DNA of 41,346 nucleotides, from positions 1 through 41,346 of the forward strand of contig JAOAFA010000079.1 in NCBI GenBank assembly GCA_026416535.1, in the 5' to 3' direction. Made by a program: the position numbers and the translations under genes. How positions within the stretch are numbered: the first letter of the stretch is position 1; every line of letters starts with the position of its first letter. Positions 7,555 to 15,403 of this stretch are shown here, piece after piece. Source of the DNA: Deltaproteobacteria bacterium. Its GTDB lineage: Bacteria > Myxococcota > SpSt-1050. The notes under the pieces are model-generated. The model was given only the letters and a program-made list of their open reading frames with translations. It did no database searches and was not told the DNA's origin.

Positions 7555-8918
7555 AGGTCCTCCTTATCATACCTTCTATCACTGATTTTGCAGCTCATGA
7601 TATGTGGGCTGCCCCATACGGAATGATGGTTATAGCCTCAGCACTAAAAAAGCACAACATAGAGTTTGATATACTCGATCTACTAGGGAGAAATTATACT
7701 CGGAAAGAGTATGAAGATGGACGAAGACGCTACAAAAGAACAATAATAGAAATGCCTAAAATTTTAAGAAACAAAAACATTAAAAGGCATTATGCAATTT
7801 ATGGAGCCAACTTCGACGATATAGAGGCGGAGGTCGAAAAACTAACAAACACCTACAAGTTAATCGTCATGTCTACAACCATGACATACTGGTATTATGG
7901 GTACAAGTATATATATGAGAGATTAAAAAATAGATTTCAAACCTCGACCTTTGCAATAGGTGGAGTATATGTAACACTCCTCGAATCACATTCAAAAACT
8001 GTATTTGAAGGTGCTCACATCTTCCCAAATCAAAGACTCCAATATTTTGACAAATTGGTCTCAGAGATCTATGGGAAGGAATTTACATGTTTTTCACAAC
8101 CTTTCTCACTATGGGAATTTCCAGATGTAGAGTCGTTTTCACATAGAAGATATATTCCTGCCCTACTTATGAGGGGCTGTCCATTTAATTGTACCTATTG
8201 TGCATCAAAGACTCTTGTTAAAAATTTAGAACATAAAGATCCAATTAAACTTGCAGATTGGGTAATTCAAACATGTGAGACAACAGGCATTGATAATGTT
8301 GCTCTTTTCGATGACGCATTTTTGTATAGGGCGGATGAATTCGCAAAACCATTTTTAAGAAGGATTATGCAAAGTAATCTACGTCTTCGCCTTCATGCCT
8401 CAAATGGACTTCACCCAAGATTTATTGATGAAGAGCTAGCCTCTCTCATGAGAAAGTCAGGCTTTGAGACAATTAGACTATCACTCGAAAGCTCTGATGA
8501 AAAGATTATGTCAATAACAGGAGACAAAGTAAAACGTACCGAGTATGAAAATGCAATCAAATACCTACAAAAAAGTGGATATAAAAAAGCTGAGCTCGGA
8601 ACATACATAATTTGTGGTATACCACATCAATCCCCCCAAGAAGTCATAGATTCTATAAAATATGTTGATGACATCGGCGGAGTCGTCTACTTAGCCGAGT
8701 ATTCTCCTATCCCTAATACACCCCTTTTTTATGAATCAATAAAAATCTCTCGTTATGATCTACATGAACCACTGTGGCAAAACAATACGTTGATGTCATA
8801 TTGGAATCCTTCATTTAACGAGGAGGTATTAAATAAACTAAAGAATTTTTTAATAGGACTAAGAAAGGACGTAGATAAGGCTGACGATGATCTGCAAAAA
8901 AGTAAAACCAGTAAGTAA
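7551..8918 (+). CDS. Radical SAM protein with B12-binding-like N-terminus
   Basis: 455 residues. The N-terminus (K-V-L-L-I-I-P-S-I-T-D, then a Rossmann-like region to about 170) resembles the cobalamin-binding half of B12-dependent radical SAM proteins, but a clear D-x-H-x-x-G cobalamin motif is not seen. The radical SAM core begins at R-G-C-P-F-N-C-T-Y-C with the iron-sulfur Cys at 210, 214 and 217, and includes the L-R-L-S-L-E-S segment. Substrate is unknown; the family methylates or rearranges lipids, tRNA and small molecules. Coupled to recO by a 4-nt overlap, though no functional link is known to me. The pseudogene starts 6 nt after its stop. Confidence 0.85.
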   Translation: MKVLLIIPSITDFAAHDMWAAPYGMMVIASALKKHNIEFDILDLLGRNYTRKEYEDGRRRYKRTIIEMPKILRNKNIKRHYAIYGANFDDIEAEVEKLTNTYKLIVMSTTMTYWYYGYKYIYERLKNRFQTSTFAIGGVYVTLLESHSKTVFEGAHIFPNQRLQYFDKLVSEIYGKEFTCFSQPFSLWEFPDVESFSHRRYIPALLMRGCPFNCTYCASKTLVKNLEHKDPIKLADWVIQTCETTGIDNVALFDDAFLYRADEFAKPFLRRIMQSNLRLRLHASNGLHPRFIDEELASLMRKSGFETIRLSLESSDEKIMSITGDKVKRTEYENAIKYLQKSGYKKAELGTYIICGIPHQSPQEVIDSIKYVDDIGGVVYLAEYSPIPNTPLFYESIKISRYDLHEPLWQNNTLMSYWNPSFNEEVLNKLKNFLIGLRKDVDKADDDLQKSKTSK

Positions 8919-8924
8919 TTTGGT

Positions 8925-9758
8925 ATGGAAGATATTGTTAAGAAAATACTCAACCCAAGAAATAGAATCAGCAAAACTCTAATACTTCTTCTTTTTACAA
9001 TCATGGTTGACTTTATTAGCTATATTGACTGGATAACAAAACACTAAATATTTGCAATATTCTATCTAATACCAATAAGTCTAACAGTCATATTCTTAGT
9101 AAGAGCTGGAGGACTGCTCATTTCTTTTATTGCAGCCTTCATCCGGTTGGTTATGGACTTAAATTTCGATTCTGATTACCATCATATCTTCTATCCTATC
9201 ACAAACAACATCATGAGATTTGGGTATTTTTCAATACATGTATTTATGCCCTCGGCACTTATCGAACTACTAATAAAGACTGAAGAGCTCTCTCACAGGC
9301 ACACTCACATGTATCAAAAACTCAAGAGCATTTTACACTCATCTCAAGGCCGAAGTCAGTAAAGCAAAGAGAAATAAAAATCCTTTGTCGATAATCTACT
9401 TTGATTTTGACAATTTCAAAGAAGTTAACGGCATCTACGGGCATTCATCTGGTGATAATCTACTCAAATCATTAGCAGACGTTGTAAAAAGTTGTTTGAG
9501 GGAGACCAATATATTTGCGAGACTCGGGGATGAATTTTCAATAGTCCTACCAGATACTGGGGAAAATGAAACTAAAATTATTTCAGAAAGGTTTAGAGGA
9601 GAAGTAATGAGACTTATGAGAAAAAACGATTGGCCTGTAACCCTGAGTATAGGCGCTATTACATTCAAAAAATTTGATATTTCAGATACGAAATGCTACA
9701 TAAGGTAGACAAGCTCATGTACAAGGTAAAAGGAGTGGGGAAGAACGGCTTTTTGTAG
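8925..9758 (+). pseudogene. Decayed membrane-anchored GGDEF (diguanylate cyclase-like) gene
   Basis: A once-continuous gene broken by three lesions. Frame one starts at ATG 8925 (M-E-D-I-V-K-K, then hydrophobic helices), meets an in-frame TAA at 9045, and resumes as membrane protein to TAG about 9360. Near 9300 the homology shifts one frame into L-T-C-I-K-N-S-R-A-F-Y, the start of a GGDEF domain. This continues through F-D-F-D-N-F-K-E-V-N-G and a degenerate signature (L-G-D-E-F instead of G-G-D-E-F). At about 9690 it shifts again, to E-M-L-H-K-V-D-K-L-M-Y-K-V-K-G-x-G-K-N-G, the typical GGDEF C-terminus, ending at TAG 9756. Flanking genes are intact, so gene decay is more likely than sequencing error. 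Confidence 0.85.
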
Positions 9759-9783
9759 GAAAATTACAAATAACAGAACAAAA

Positions 9784-9856
<73 letters not shown>

Positions 9857-9867
9857 ATGACAATTAA

Positions 9868-9896
9868 AAAATAAAGTATTTTATATCTCTTGTCAA
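9868..9896 (-). promoter_or_regulatory. Promoter of tRNA-Thr
   Basis: Minus strand TTGACA (9896-9891), 17-nt spacer, TATTTT (9873-9868). The hexamers and spacer are the same as at the arsenic operon promoter. Predicted start about 5 nt before the mature tRNA. Confidence 0.6.
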
Positions 9897-10330
9897 AATT
9901 TAAATTACATTTGAACCTTGTGATTTATTTAAGATTCCGTTGTCTTAAATTATTATAACTCTTCTTATAGATCTCCTTTCACTAAAAGGCACATTCGAAA
10001 TATTCCTATATAATATCCGAATCAGTGGACAACTAAAGATGGACTACTATCTTTCAATTATACTACTCATCGGACAGAAAAAAATAGATATGATTAATTA
10101 AAGCACACAAAAGATAGATTTACATCCCCCGGGCAAAAGACCCCAGCCACTGATTAATTAACATGTTTACCTAATAAAACTTCTTAAGAATATTCTACAA
10201 ATTGCAATATTTATCTTGATGCCACCCAAATAAATGTAGATGGCAATTAATGTCGATATTTAAAGGCTTTGTATAACAGGAGACTCTATTACAACATTTT
10301 AATTCTACTTGATGAAATAATAGATTTTTG
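9897..10330. other. Long intergenic region upstream of the arsenic operon
   Basis: About 430 nt of AT-rich DNA without a convincing frame on either strand. The only repeat noticed is GATTAATTAA at about 10090 and again at about 10153. A small CCCCCGGGC patch near 10127 stands out from the AT-rich surroundings. No RNA gene recognised. Confidence 0.35.
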
Positions 10331-10359
10331 TTGACAGATTTTGGCAATTTGGCTATTTT
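10331..10359 (+). promoter_or_regulatory. Promoter of the arsenic operon
   Basis: TTGACA (10331-10336), 17-nt spacer, TATTTT (10354-10359). Transcription would start near 10366, about 16 nt before the arsR ATG. The short leader lacks a Shine-Dalgarno. The -10 hexamer is the spacer of the operator palindrome at 10346-10367. Confidence 0.75.
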
Positions 10360-10367
10360 GCCAAATT
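10346..10367. promoter_or_regulatory. ArsR-type operator palindrome over the -10 box
   Basis: Perfect inverted repeat AATTTGGC (10346-10353) and GCCAAATT (10360-10367) around the 6-nt -10 hexamer. A third TTGGC half-site lies just upstream at 10341. Placement directly before arsR fits autorepression by the ArsR dimer, relieved by arsenite. Binding is inference. Confidence 0.7.
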
Positions 10368-10381
10368 GTATATGATTTGAT

Positions 10382-10717
10382 ATGAGACTGAGACAAGGTA
10401 TTAATCAGATATATGAAACAAGGGCAAGAATATTAAAAGCTATAGCCCATCCTACGCGCCTCTTCATCCTGGACAAACTCAAAAACAAAGAATACTGCGT
10501 ATGTGAGCTCACCAAACTAGTCGGTGCTGATGTCTCAACAGTTTCAAAGCATCTCTCAATAATGAAAAACGCGGGGATATTAACAACACGCAAAGAAAAG
10601 AATATTGTTTACTATGACATAACCTGCGATTGTGTAACTAGGTACATTGAATGCATAGATGAGGTAATAAGAAATACCGCCGTTAATCACCGAAAGTTGT
10701 TAAAAACAATAAAATAA
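10382..10717 (+). CDS. arsR: ArsR-family arsenic-responsive repressor
   Basis: 111 residues, winged helix. Residues 15-35 match the family's A-I-A-H-P-T-R-L-x-I-L-D-x-L, and the metalloid site Cys39-Val-Cys41-Glu-Leu corresponds to the C-V-C-D/E-L of ArsR, next to the recognition helix (S-T-V-S-K-H-L-S, 52-59). Further Cys82, Cys84 and Cys91 near the C-terminus could supply a third ligand, as in variant As(III) sites. It should repress its own operon through the palindrome at 10346-10367 and release on arsenite. It is first of five rightward genes; the thioredoxin gene starts 15 nt later. Called arsR from the motif and neighbours. Confidence 0.9.
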   Translation: MRLRQGINQIYETRARILKAIAHPTRLFILDKLKNKEYCVCELTKLVGADVSTVSKHLSIMKNAGILTTRKEKNIVYYDITCDCVTRYIECIDEVIRNTAVNHRKLLKTIK

Positions 10718-10732
10718 AAGGAGGTGTAAACA

Positions 10733-10984
10733 ATGAAGATTCAGATTTTAGGAAGTGGTTGTGCAAAATGTAAGAGACTGGAAGAACTGGTTCGTCAGGC
10801 AGCAGATAATCTTGGTCTTACTTATGAAATAGAAAAAATCGATAAAGTACCAGATATATTGAAGATGGGTGTGATGATAACTCCAGGACTTGCAATTGAT
10901 AACAAAGTAATACTATCAGGGCGACTTCCTTCACTCTCTGAGCTTACATCAATAATAACCTCTTATCTTGCAAAAAATAGCTAG
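10733..10984 (+). CDS. Small thioredoxin-like protein (redox-active disulfide protein 2 type)
   Basis: 83 residues, a minimal thioredoxin fold. The active site is G-C10-A-K-C13, preceded by the I-Q-I-L-G strand, with the cis-Pro segment M-I-T-P-G-L-A-I (about 54-61). This matches the glutaredoxin-sized family TIGR00412, which is often encoded beside COG0701 permeases and arsenic genes. It may reduce the arsenate reductase encoded two genes downstream, or hand metalloid to the transporter; both are inference. A strong AGGAGG ribosome site precedes it. Its stop abuts the acr3 start. Confidence 0.85.
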   Translation: MKIQILGSGCAKCKRLEELVRQAADNLGLTYEIEKIDKVPDILKMGVMITPGLAIDNKVILSGRLPSLSELTSIITSYLAKNS

Positions 10985-12079
10985 ATGATGAACAAAACTG
11001 ACATAACTACATCAAACAACATAAGTAGTAAACTATCCATTCTTGATAGATATCTGACTCTCTGGATATTTCTTGCGATTATCACGGGGGTATCCATAGG
11101 TTATCTCTTTCCTTCAACCGCTGTATTATTAGATAAGATGAGTATAGGGACTACAAATATTCCAATAGCCATTGGTCTTATTCTGATGATGTACCCCCCT
11201 CTTTCAAGAGTAAAGTATGAGCAATTACCTAAGATTTTCAGAAATATTAGACTACTCCTCTTATCCCTCCTTATGAATTGGATAATTGGTCCACTTGTAA
11301 TGTTTCTCTTAGCTATACTTCTACTGCCAGACCAAACAGGATATATGACAGGTGTAATCCTTGTTGGACTCGCAAGATGCATAGCCATGGTACTCGTGTG
11401 GAACCATCTCGCCGATGGAGATCCCGAATACGCAGCAGGGCTTGTAGCACTTAATGCCATATTCCAGGTCCTTTTTTATTCAATATATGCCTACGTCTTT
11501 CTCTCTCTTCTTCTACCAATATTTGGATACCGTGGCACCCTTGTAAATATCACCATAGCTGAGATCGCAAAGACTGTATTTATCTACTTAGGAATTCCAT
11601 TCGTCGCTGGCATAGTTACTCGTTATTACTTAATAAGGATTAAAGGTACAGATTGGTATCACAATATTTTTATTCCTAAAATATCTTACATCACTCTCAT
11701 ATCCCTCCTCTTTACAATTGTTATAATGTTCTCATTTAAGGGTGAGTATATAATAAGGATTCCGATCGATGTGATCAGAGTTGCCATACCATTGACCCTT
11801 TACTTTATTGTTATGTTTCTTATAACATTCTATCTCGCAAAAAAAATTATGGCACCCTATCCCCAAACAGCTACAGTTTCACTAACAGCTGCAAGTAACG
11901 ACTTTGAATTAGCAATAGCTGTGGCAATTGCTATATTTGGTATTGCATCAAAGGAGGCATTTGCAACAGTAATAGGTCCTCTCATAGAAGTTCCTGTATT
12001 GCTTGGACTTGTAAAAACCTCCCTATATTTTAAGCAAACATTATTTGACAATAACAATTTAACTGTGGAGGAAAAGTAA
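10985..12079 (+). CDS. acr3: ACR3-family arsenite efflux permease
   Basis: 364 residues with about ten membrane helices. The diagnostic ACR3 segment G-L-A-R-C-I-A-M-V-L-V-W-N (about 120-132) carries the conserved Cys needed for As(III) transport, and a second conserved stretch (T-A-A-S-N-D-F-E-L-A-I-A-V-A, about 299-312) is also present. It exports arsenite using the proton-motive force. ATG follows the thioredoxin stop directly (TAG-ATG), so translation is probably coupled. A second ATG 3 nt later is an alternative start. ACR3 is not homologous to the ArsB antiporter family, so the symbol acr3 is preferred. Confidence 0.93.
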   Translation: MMNKTDITTSNNISSKLSILDRYLTLWIFLAIITGVSIGYLFPSTAVLLDKMSIGTTNIPIAIGLILMMYPPLSRVKYEQLPKIFRNIRLLLLSLLMNWIIGPLVMFLLAILLLPDQTGYMTGVILVGLARCIAMVLVWNHLADGDPEYAAGLVALNAIFQVLFYSIYAYVFLSLLLPIFGYRGTLVNITIAEIAKTVFIYLGIPFVAGIVTRYYLIRIKGTDWYHNIFIPKISYITLISLLFTIVIMFSFKGEYIIRIPIDVIRVAIPLTLYFIVMFLITFYLAKKIMAPYPQTATVSLTAASNDFELAIAVAIAIFGIASKEAFATVIGPLIEVPVLLGLVKTSLYFKQTLFDNNNLTVEEK

Positions 12080-12080
12080 G

Positions 12081-12782
12081 ATGAGAATTGAAATATTATA
12101 TTCCCCAGGATGCCTAGGCCTCGAGGAGACAAAAAGTCTTATTAAAGAGACAATGCTATCCTTGGGGATCAATGGTGAGCTGTTATGTATTAATACCGAT
12201 ATTGATAAAAGGTCTTATTACAAAGGTTCTCCTACCATACTAGTAGACGGAGAAGACATAGACCCACTATCCCCAGAGAAACCAAATAAGGACGGCTGTA
12301 GGATATACGAAAATGGGAATCCCTATCCTCCAAGGTATATGATTGAAGCTGCAATACTGAGAGCTCTCAAACCAAAAAAAATACTATTTATGTGTGTTCA
12401 TAATTCAGTTCGTTCAATTCTTGCAGAAGGGATCGCTAGGCATCTCGCCCCCGCAGATGTGGAAATCCTATCTGCAGGGTCAAATCCAGGCGGTGTCAAA
12501 AATGATGCCTTAAAGGTCTTATCAGAAATTGGAATAAGTACAGTTGGGCTCTATTCAAAATCTGTTTACGATATTGATACAAAAGGAGTTGACTGCGTAA
12601 TCACTTTATGTGAGGAGGAGGCATGCCCATTATTTTTAGGTTCGGCCATCAAACTTCACTGGGGACTCAAAGACCCGTCCACAGAACCTGATCTGTCAAA
12701 GAGGCTCAATGCCTTTAGAAAAACGAGAGATGAACTTTATAAAAGGATATCACTTCTCTTTAGGGAGAAGACAATTGAATGA
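12081..12782 (+). CDS. arsC: Thioredoxin-like domain fused to LMW-phosphatase-type arsenate reductase
   Basis: 233 residues, about 100 more than a stand-alone ArsC. Residues 1-95 form a thioredoxin-like domain (E-I-L-Y-S-P-G-C, cis-Pro segment G-S-P-T-I-L-V-D-G, then a D-G-C-R-I-Y motif) of the kind found alone in mercury and arsenic clusters; only one Cys remains at the usual CxxC site (C11). Residues 99-233 are ArsC: catalytic P-loop C105-V-H-N-S-V-R-S, resolving Cys177 and Cys182 in L-C-E-E-E-A-C, and the acid Asp198 in K-D-P-S. It reduces arsenate to arsenite for ACR3. The fusion may supply a built-in partner or reductant. Its stop overlaps the permease start by 8 nt. Confidence 0.88.
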   Translation: MRIEILYSPGCLGLEETKSLIKETMLSLGINGELLCINTDIDKRSYYKGSPTILVDGEDIDPLSPEKPNKDGCRIYENGNPYPPRYMIEAAILRALKPKKILFMCVHNSVRSILAEGIARHLAPADVEILSAGSNPGGVKNDALKVLSEIGISTVGLYSKSVYDIDTKGVDCVITLCEEEACPLFLGSAIKLHWGLKDPSTEPDLSKRLNAFRKTRDELYKRISLLFREKTIE

Positions 12783-13935
12783 TAAAAAATTATTACTGAT
12801 ATTCTTGGTAATCTTCTTATCATTCTGGTTTTTACCTATCGATAACTTAAGTTTTAGGAACGCCCTGATTGAGGCATTAGCACTAACAAAGTGGTATGCA
12901 AGGGAGCATGTAATATTTTGCCTAGTCCCTGCATTTTTTATCGCGGGGGCTATATCAGTGTTCATCTCCCAGGATTCCCTAATGAGATATTTAGGCATAA
13001 AGGCAAACAAAATAGTTGCCTACAGTGTAGCCTCCATCTCAGGCTCAGTACTCGCGGTATGCTCGTGTACAGTACTTCCCATCTTTGCTGGTATATACAA
13101 AAGAGGGGCTGGACTAGGTCCTGCTATTACATTTTTGTATTCTGGTCCAGCAATCAATATACTTGCAATAATCCTAACCGCCCGTGTCTTAGGAATCGAG
13201 ATAGGCGTCGCAAGAGCAATAGGGTCAATCCTATTTTCAGTCTTAATCGGAATTATAATGGCGATTCTCTTTAAATCGAATGACCGAGAGAGGATATCAG
13301 ACACATCAGAGTTACCTTATGAACCTCCGAAGAAAAAATCTTTAGTAAATGCTATTTACTTTACACTACTTGTCGGATTACTCATATTTTTAAATTGGGG
13401 AGAAGCTGAGAATAACAACTTTTTCAATTTTGTTCACTCGATAAAGTGGTATCTCAGTGGATTGGTATTTATATTTCTATGCATAACTACTTTTAAGTGG
13501 TTTACCAAAGATGAACTTATATTATGGGCTGACTCATCATGGCAATACATAAAAATGATGTTTCCTTTGTTATTTGTGGGTGTATTTGCTGCAGGCTTTC
13601 TTTTTGGAAGACCAGGAAATGAGGGGATTATACCTTCGGAATTTGTAAGGTCCCTTGTAGGAGGAAACTCTCTAACCTCTAATCTATTTGCCTCAGTTAT
13701 AGGAACAATCATGTACTTTGCTACGCTAACAGAGGTACCTATAGTTCAAGGGCTCCTCGGTTCTGGGATGGGGAAAGGACCTGCACTTGCGCTCCTCTTG
13801 TCAGGCCCAGCACTCTCGCTACCTAACATAATAGTCATCAGCAATATCCTGGGGACAAAGAAGACAATGGTATATGTCTTACTTGTAATTATATTCTCTA
13901 CGATTATAGGCCTAATTTTTGGTAAACTGTTTTAG
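12775..13935 (+). CDS. COG0701/PF03773 permease of the arsenic operon (ArsP-like)
   Basis: 386 residues from TTG 12775, eight to ten membrane helices. Two internally related halves carry A-V-C-S-C-T-V-L-P-I-F-A-G-I-Y-K-R-G-A-G-L-G-P-A in pieces, and later E-V-P-I-V-Q-G-L-L-G-S-G-M-G-K-G-P-A, with matching S-G-P-A segments; this is the hallmark of the ArsP/SO_0444 permeases that export metalloids or organoarsenicals. TTG is chosen because GGGAGAAG lies just upstream and the first helix follows at once, overlapping the arsC stop. Earlier in-frame ATGs at 12709 and 12730 lie deep inside arsC. It converges on fmt with a 12-nt gap and no evident terminator. Confidence 0.85.
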   Translation: MNDKKLLLIFLVIFLSFWFLPIDNLSFRNALIEALALTKWYAREHVIFCLVPAFFIAGAISVFISQDSLMRYLGIKANKIVAYSVASISGSVLAVCSCTVLPIFAGIYKRGAGLGPAITFLYSGPAINILAIILTARVLGIEIGVARAIGSILFSVLIGIIMAILFKSNDRERISDTSELPYEPPKKKSLVNAIYFTLLVGLLIFLNWGEAENNNFFNFVHSIKWYLSGLVFIFLCITTFKWFTKDELILWADSSWQYIKMMFPLLFVGVFAAGFLFGRPGNEGIIPSEFVRSLVGGNSLTSNLFASVIGTIMYFATLTEVPIVQGLLGSGMGKGPALALLLSGPALSLPNIIVISNILGTKKTMVYVLLVIIFSTIIGLIFGKLF

Positions 13936-13947
13936 CGCCTTATCTTA

Positions 13948-14886
13948 TCAGTCAAACCTCTCACCTGGCAAGATGCGAGTTCCAGTAAGAAAATCCTTAA
14001 CATCCAACGGATTTCTTCCTTCTTTTTGCAATCTCTTAATAATGAGCACCCCCTCTCCAGTTGCAACAAAAATACCCCTTTCTGAGGATTCAATTATGGT
14101 GCCGGGTGCAGATGGGTTGTGAACCTCATAAACATCTGCTGCCAAAACCTTTATCAGAGAACCTTTGTAATAAGTAAATGTAGATGGCCATGGATTAAGT
14201 CCTCTAATCCTATTAAACAACTCTATTGCTGACTTGTTGAAATCAAGCCTTCCATCCTCTTTTTTTAGTACAGGCGCATATGTTGCCAAGGATTCATCTT
14301 GTTTTTCATAAACCAGTGTCCCACTCTCAAATCTTTCAATAAACTCAGGCAACATCTCACACGCCAGTTTGACAAGCTTGTCATGAAGTATCTCTGCATT
14401 ATCCTCCCTTAATATTGGTATCTCTCTTTTTAACACTATGTCACCCGAATCAAGTTTATAAACCACCTTTTGAAATGTTATTCCAGTTTTCTCATCTCCA
14501 TTGATAATAGCCCAATTAATCGGTGCAGGACCTCTATATTTAGGAAGAAGGGATGCATGAATATTAAAAATACACTTGCCATTTACATCAAGAAAACGTT
14601 GAGAGAGAATTTTCCCATAGGCCGCTACTAATATCAAGTCAAACCCTTTTTTACTAATAAACTCTATAACTTCATCTGAATTAATATTTTCTGGAGAGAA
14701 AACTTCTATATTGTGTTCCATAGCTACCCTCTTCGCCTCAGCCACTTTAATCTTCATCCCTCTACCTGCTGGTCTATCAGGTTGTGTAATTACCAGAATC
14801 GGCTTGCAGATCGTCAACAATCCATTCAAAATACCAGCAGCAAAGGCTGGTGTCCCCATAAAAACAATCCTACATTTTGAGTTCAT
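13948..14886 (-). CDS. fmt: Methionyl-tRNA formyltransferase
   Basis: 312 residues, normal length. Opens with R-I-V-F-M-G-T-P-A-F-A, followed by the folate-binding catalytic region (N-I-H-A-S-L-L-P-K-Y-R-G-P-A-P-I with conserved Asn and His, and later K-L-D-S-G-D-I with the catalytic Asp), then the OB-like C-terminal domain. It formylates initiator Met-tRNA with 10-formyl-THF, the step before deformylase acts on nascent chains. The start overlaps the end of def by 17 nt, which matches the common priA-def-fmt gene order. Last gene of the long leftward block. Confidence 0.95.
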   Translation of the reverse strand: MNSKCRIVFMGTPAFAAGILNGLLTICKPILVITQPDRPAGRGMKIKVAEAKRVAMEHNIEVFSPENINSDEVIEFISKKGFDLILVAAYGKILSQRFLDVNGKCIFNIHASLLPKYRGPAPINWAIINGDEKTGITFQKVVYKLDSGDIVLKREIPILREDNAEILHDKLVKLACEMLPEFIERFESGTLVYEKQDESLATYAPVLKKEDGRLDFNKSAIELFNRIRGLNPWPSTFTYYKGSLIKVLAADVYEVHNPSAPGTIIESSERGIFVATGEGVLIIKRLQKEGRNPLDVKDFLTGTRILPGERFD

Positions 14887-15403
14887 CTCTTCTCTTTTTT
14901 GCCTCCTTTTTCAGTCTTCTATAATAAATAGCTTTTTTAAGTGGTGAAAGCCTATCTATAAAAACTATGCCGTCTAGGTGATCAATCTCATGTTGAATCA
15001 CCCTAGCAAGCAGACCATCGTCATCTATAACACGTTCTACTCCATCGGTATCGAGATACCTAAACTTAACACTCTTAAACCTCTTTACCTCATCTCTAAT
15101 ACCAGGAACAGACAGACAACCCTCCTCCATAACTAATTCACCACCACCCTCCATTATCTCAGGATTGATCATCTTTAGCAACTCTGACTTCCTCTCCTCA
15201 TTAGAGATATCAATGGTAACTAGTCTCATATCTATCCCCACCTGACTAGCTGCAAGACCAACACCATTTGAATAATACATGGTCTCGGCCATATCATCCA
15301 AAATTTTTAACACCTCAGGAGTTATGTCTTGAACTTTTTTAACCTTCTTCTTAAGGAAAGGGTCAGGAACTTTTAAAATATTTAAGACTGCCATAACACT
15401 CAT
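14870..15403 (-). CDS. def: Peptide deformylase
   Basis: 177 residues. All three signature motifs are present: G-V-G-L-A-A-S-Q-V-G (47-56), E-G-C-L-S-V-P-G (94-101, metal ligand Cys96) and Q-H-E-I-D-H-L-D-G (137-145, ligands His138 and His142 with catalytic Glu139). It removes the formyl group from new proteins. Taking the first ATG gives a one-base TAATG overlap with the priA stop. A second ATG 9 nt later (M-A-V-L-N-I-L) fits the usual family start better and cannot be excluded. Confidence 0.95.
   Translation of the reverse strand: MSVMAVLNILKVPDPFLKKKVKKVQDITPEVLKILDDMAETMYYSNGVGLAASQVGIDMRLVTIDISNEERKSELLKMINPEIMEGGGELVMEEGCLSVPGIRDEVKRFKSVKFRYLDTDGVERVIDDDGLLARVIQHEIDHLDGIVFIDRLSPLKKAIYYRRLKKEAKKRRDELKM

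Noticed and set aside
10010-10101. Short frame near 10039 (M-D-Y-Y-L-S-I-I-L-L) as a small gene before arsR
   Set aside because: Only about 20 codons, no ribosome site, no promoter; typical chance frame in AT-rich DNA.
10090-10162. GATTAATTAA present twice about 60 nt apart
   Set aside because: Short and AT-only in an AT-rich region; no element between the copies looks mobile.
11101-11460. 119-codon minus-strand frame opposite acr3
   Set aside because: Antisense shadow of a strongly conserved transporter gene, without start signals.
12891-13274. 127-codon plus-strand frame inside the COG0701 permease gene
   Set aside because: Wrong frame of a clear membrane permease; no motif or ribosome site, and composition is like a shadow frame.
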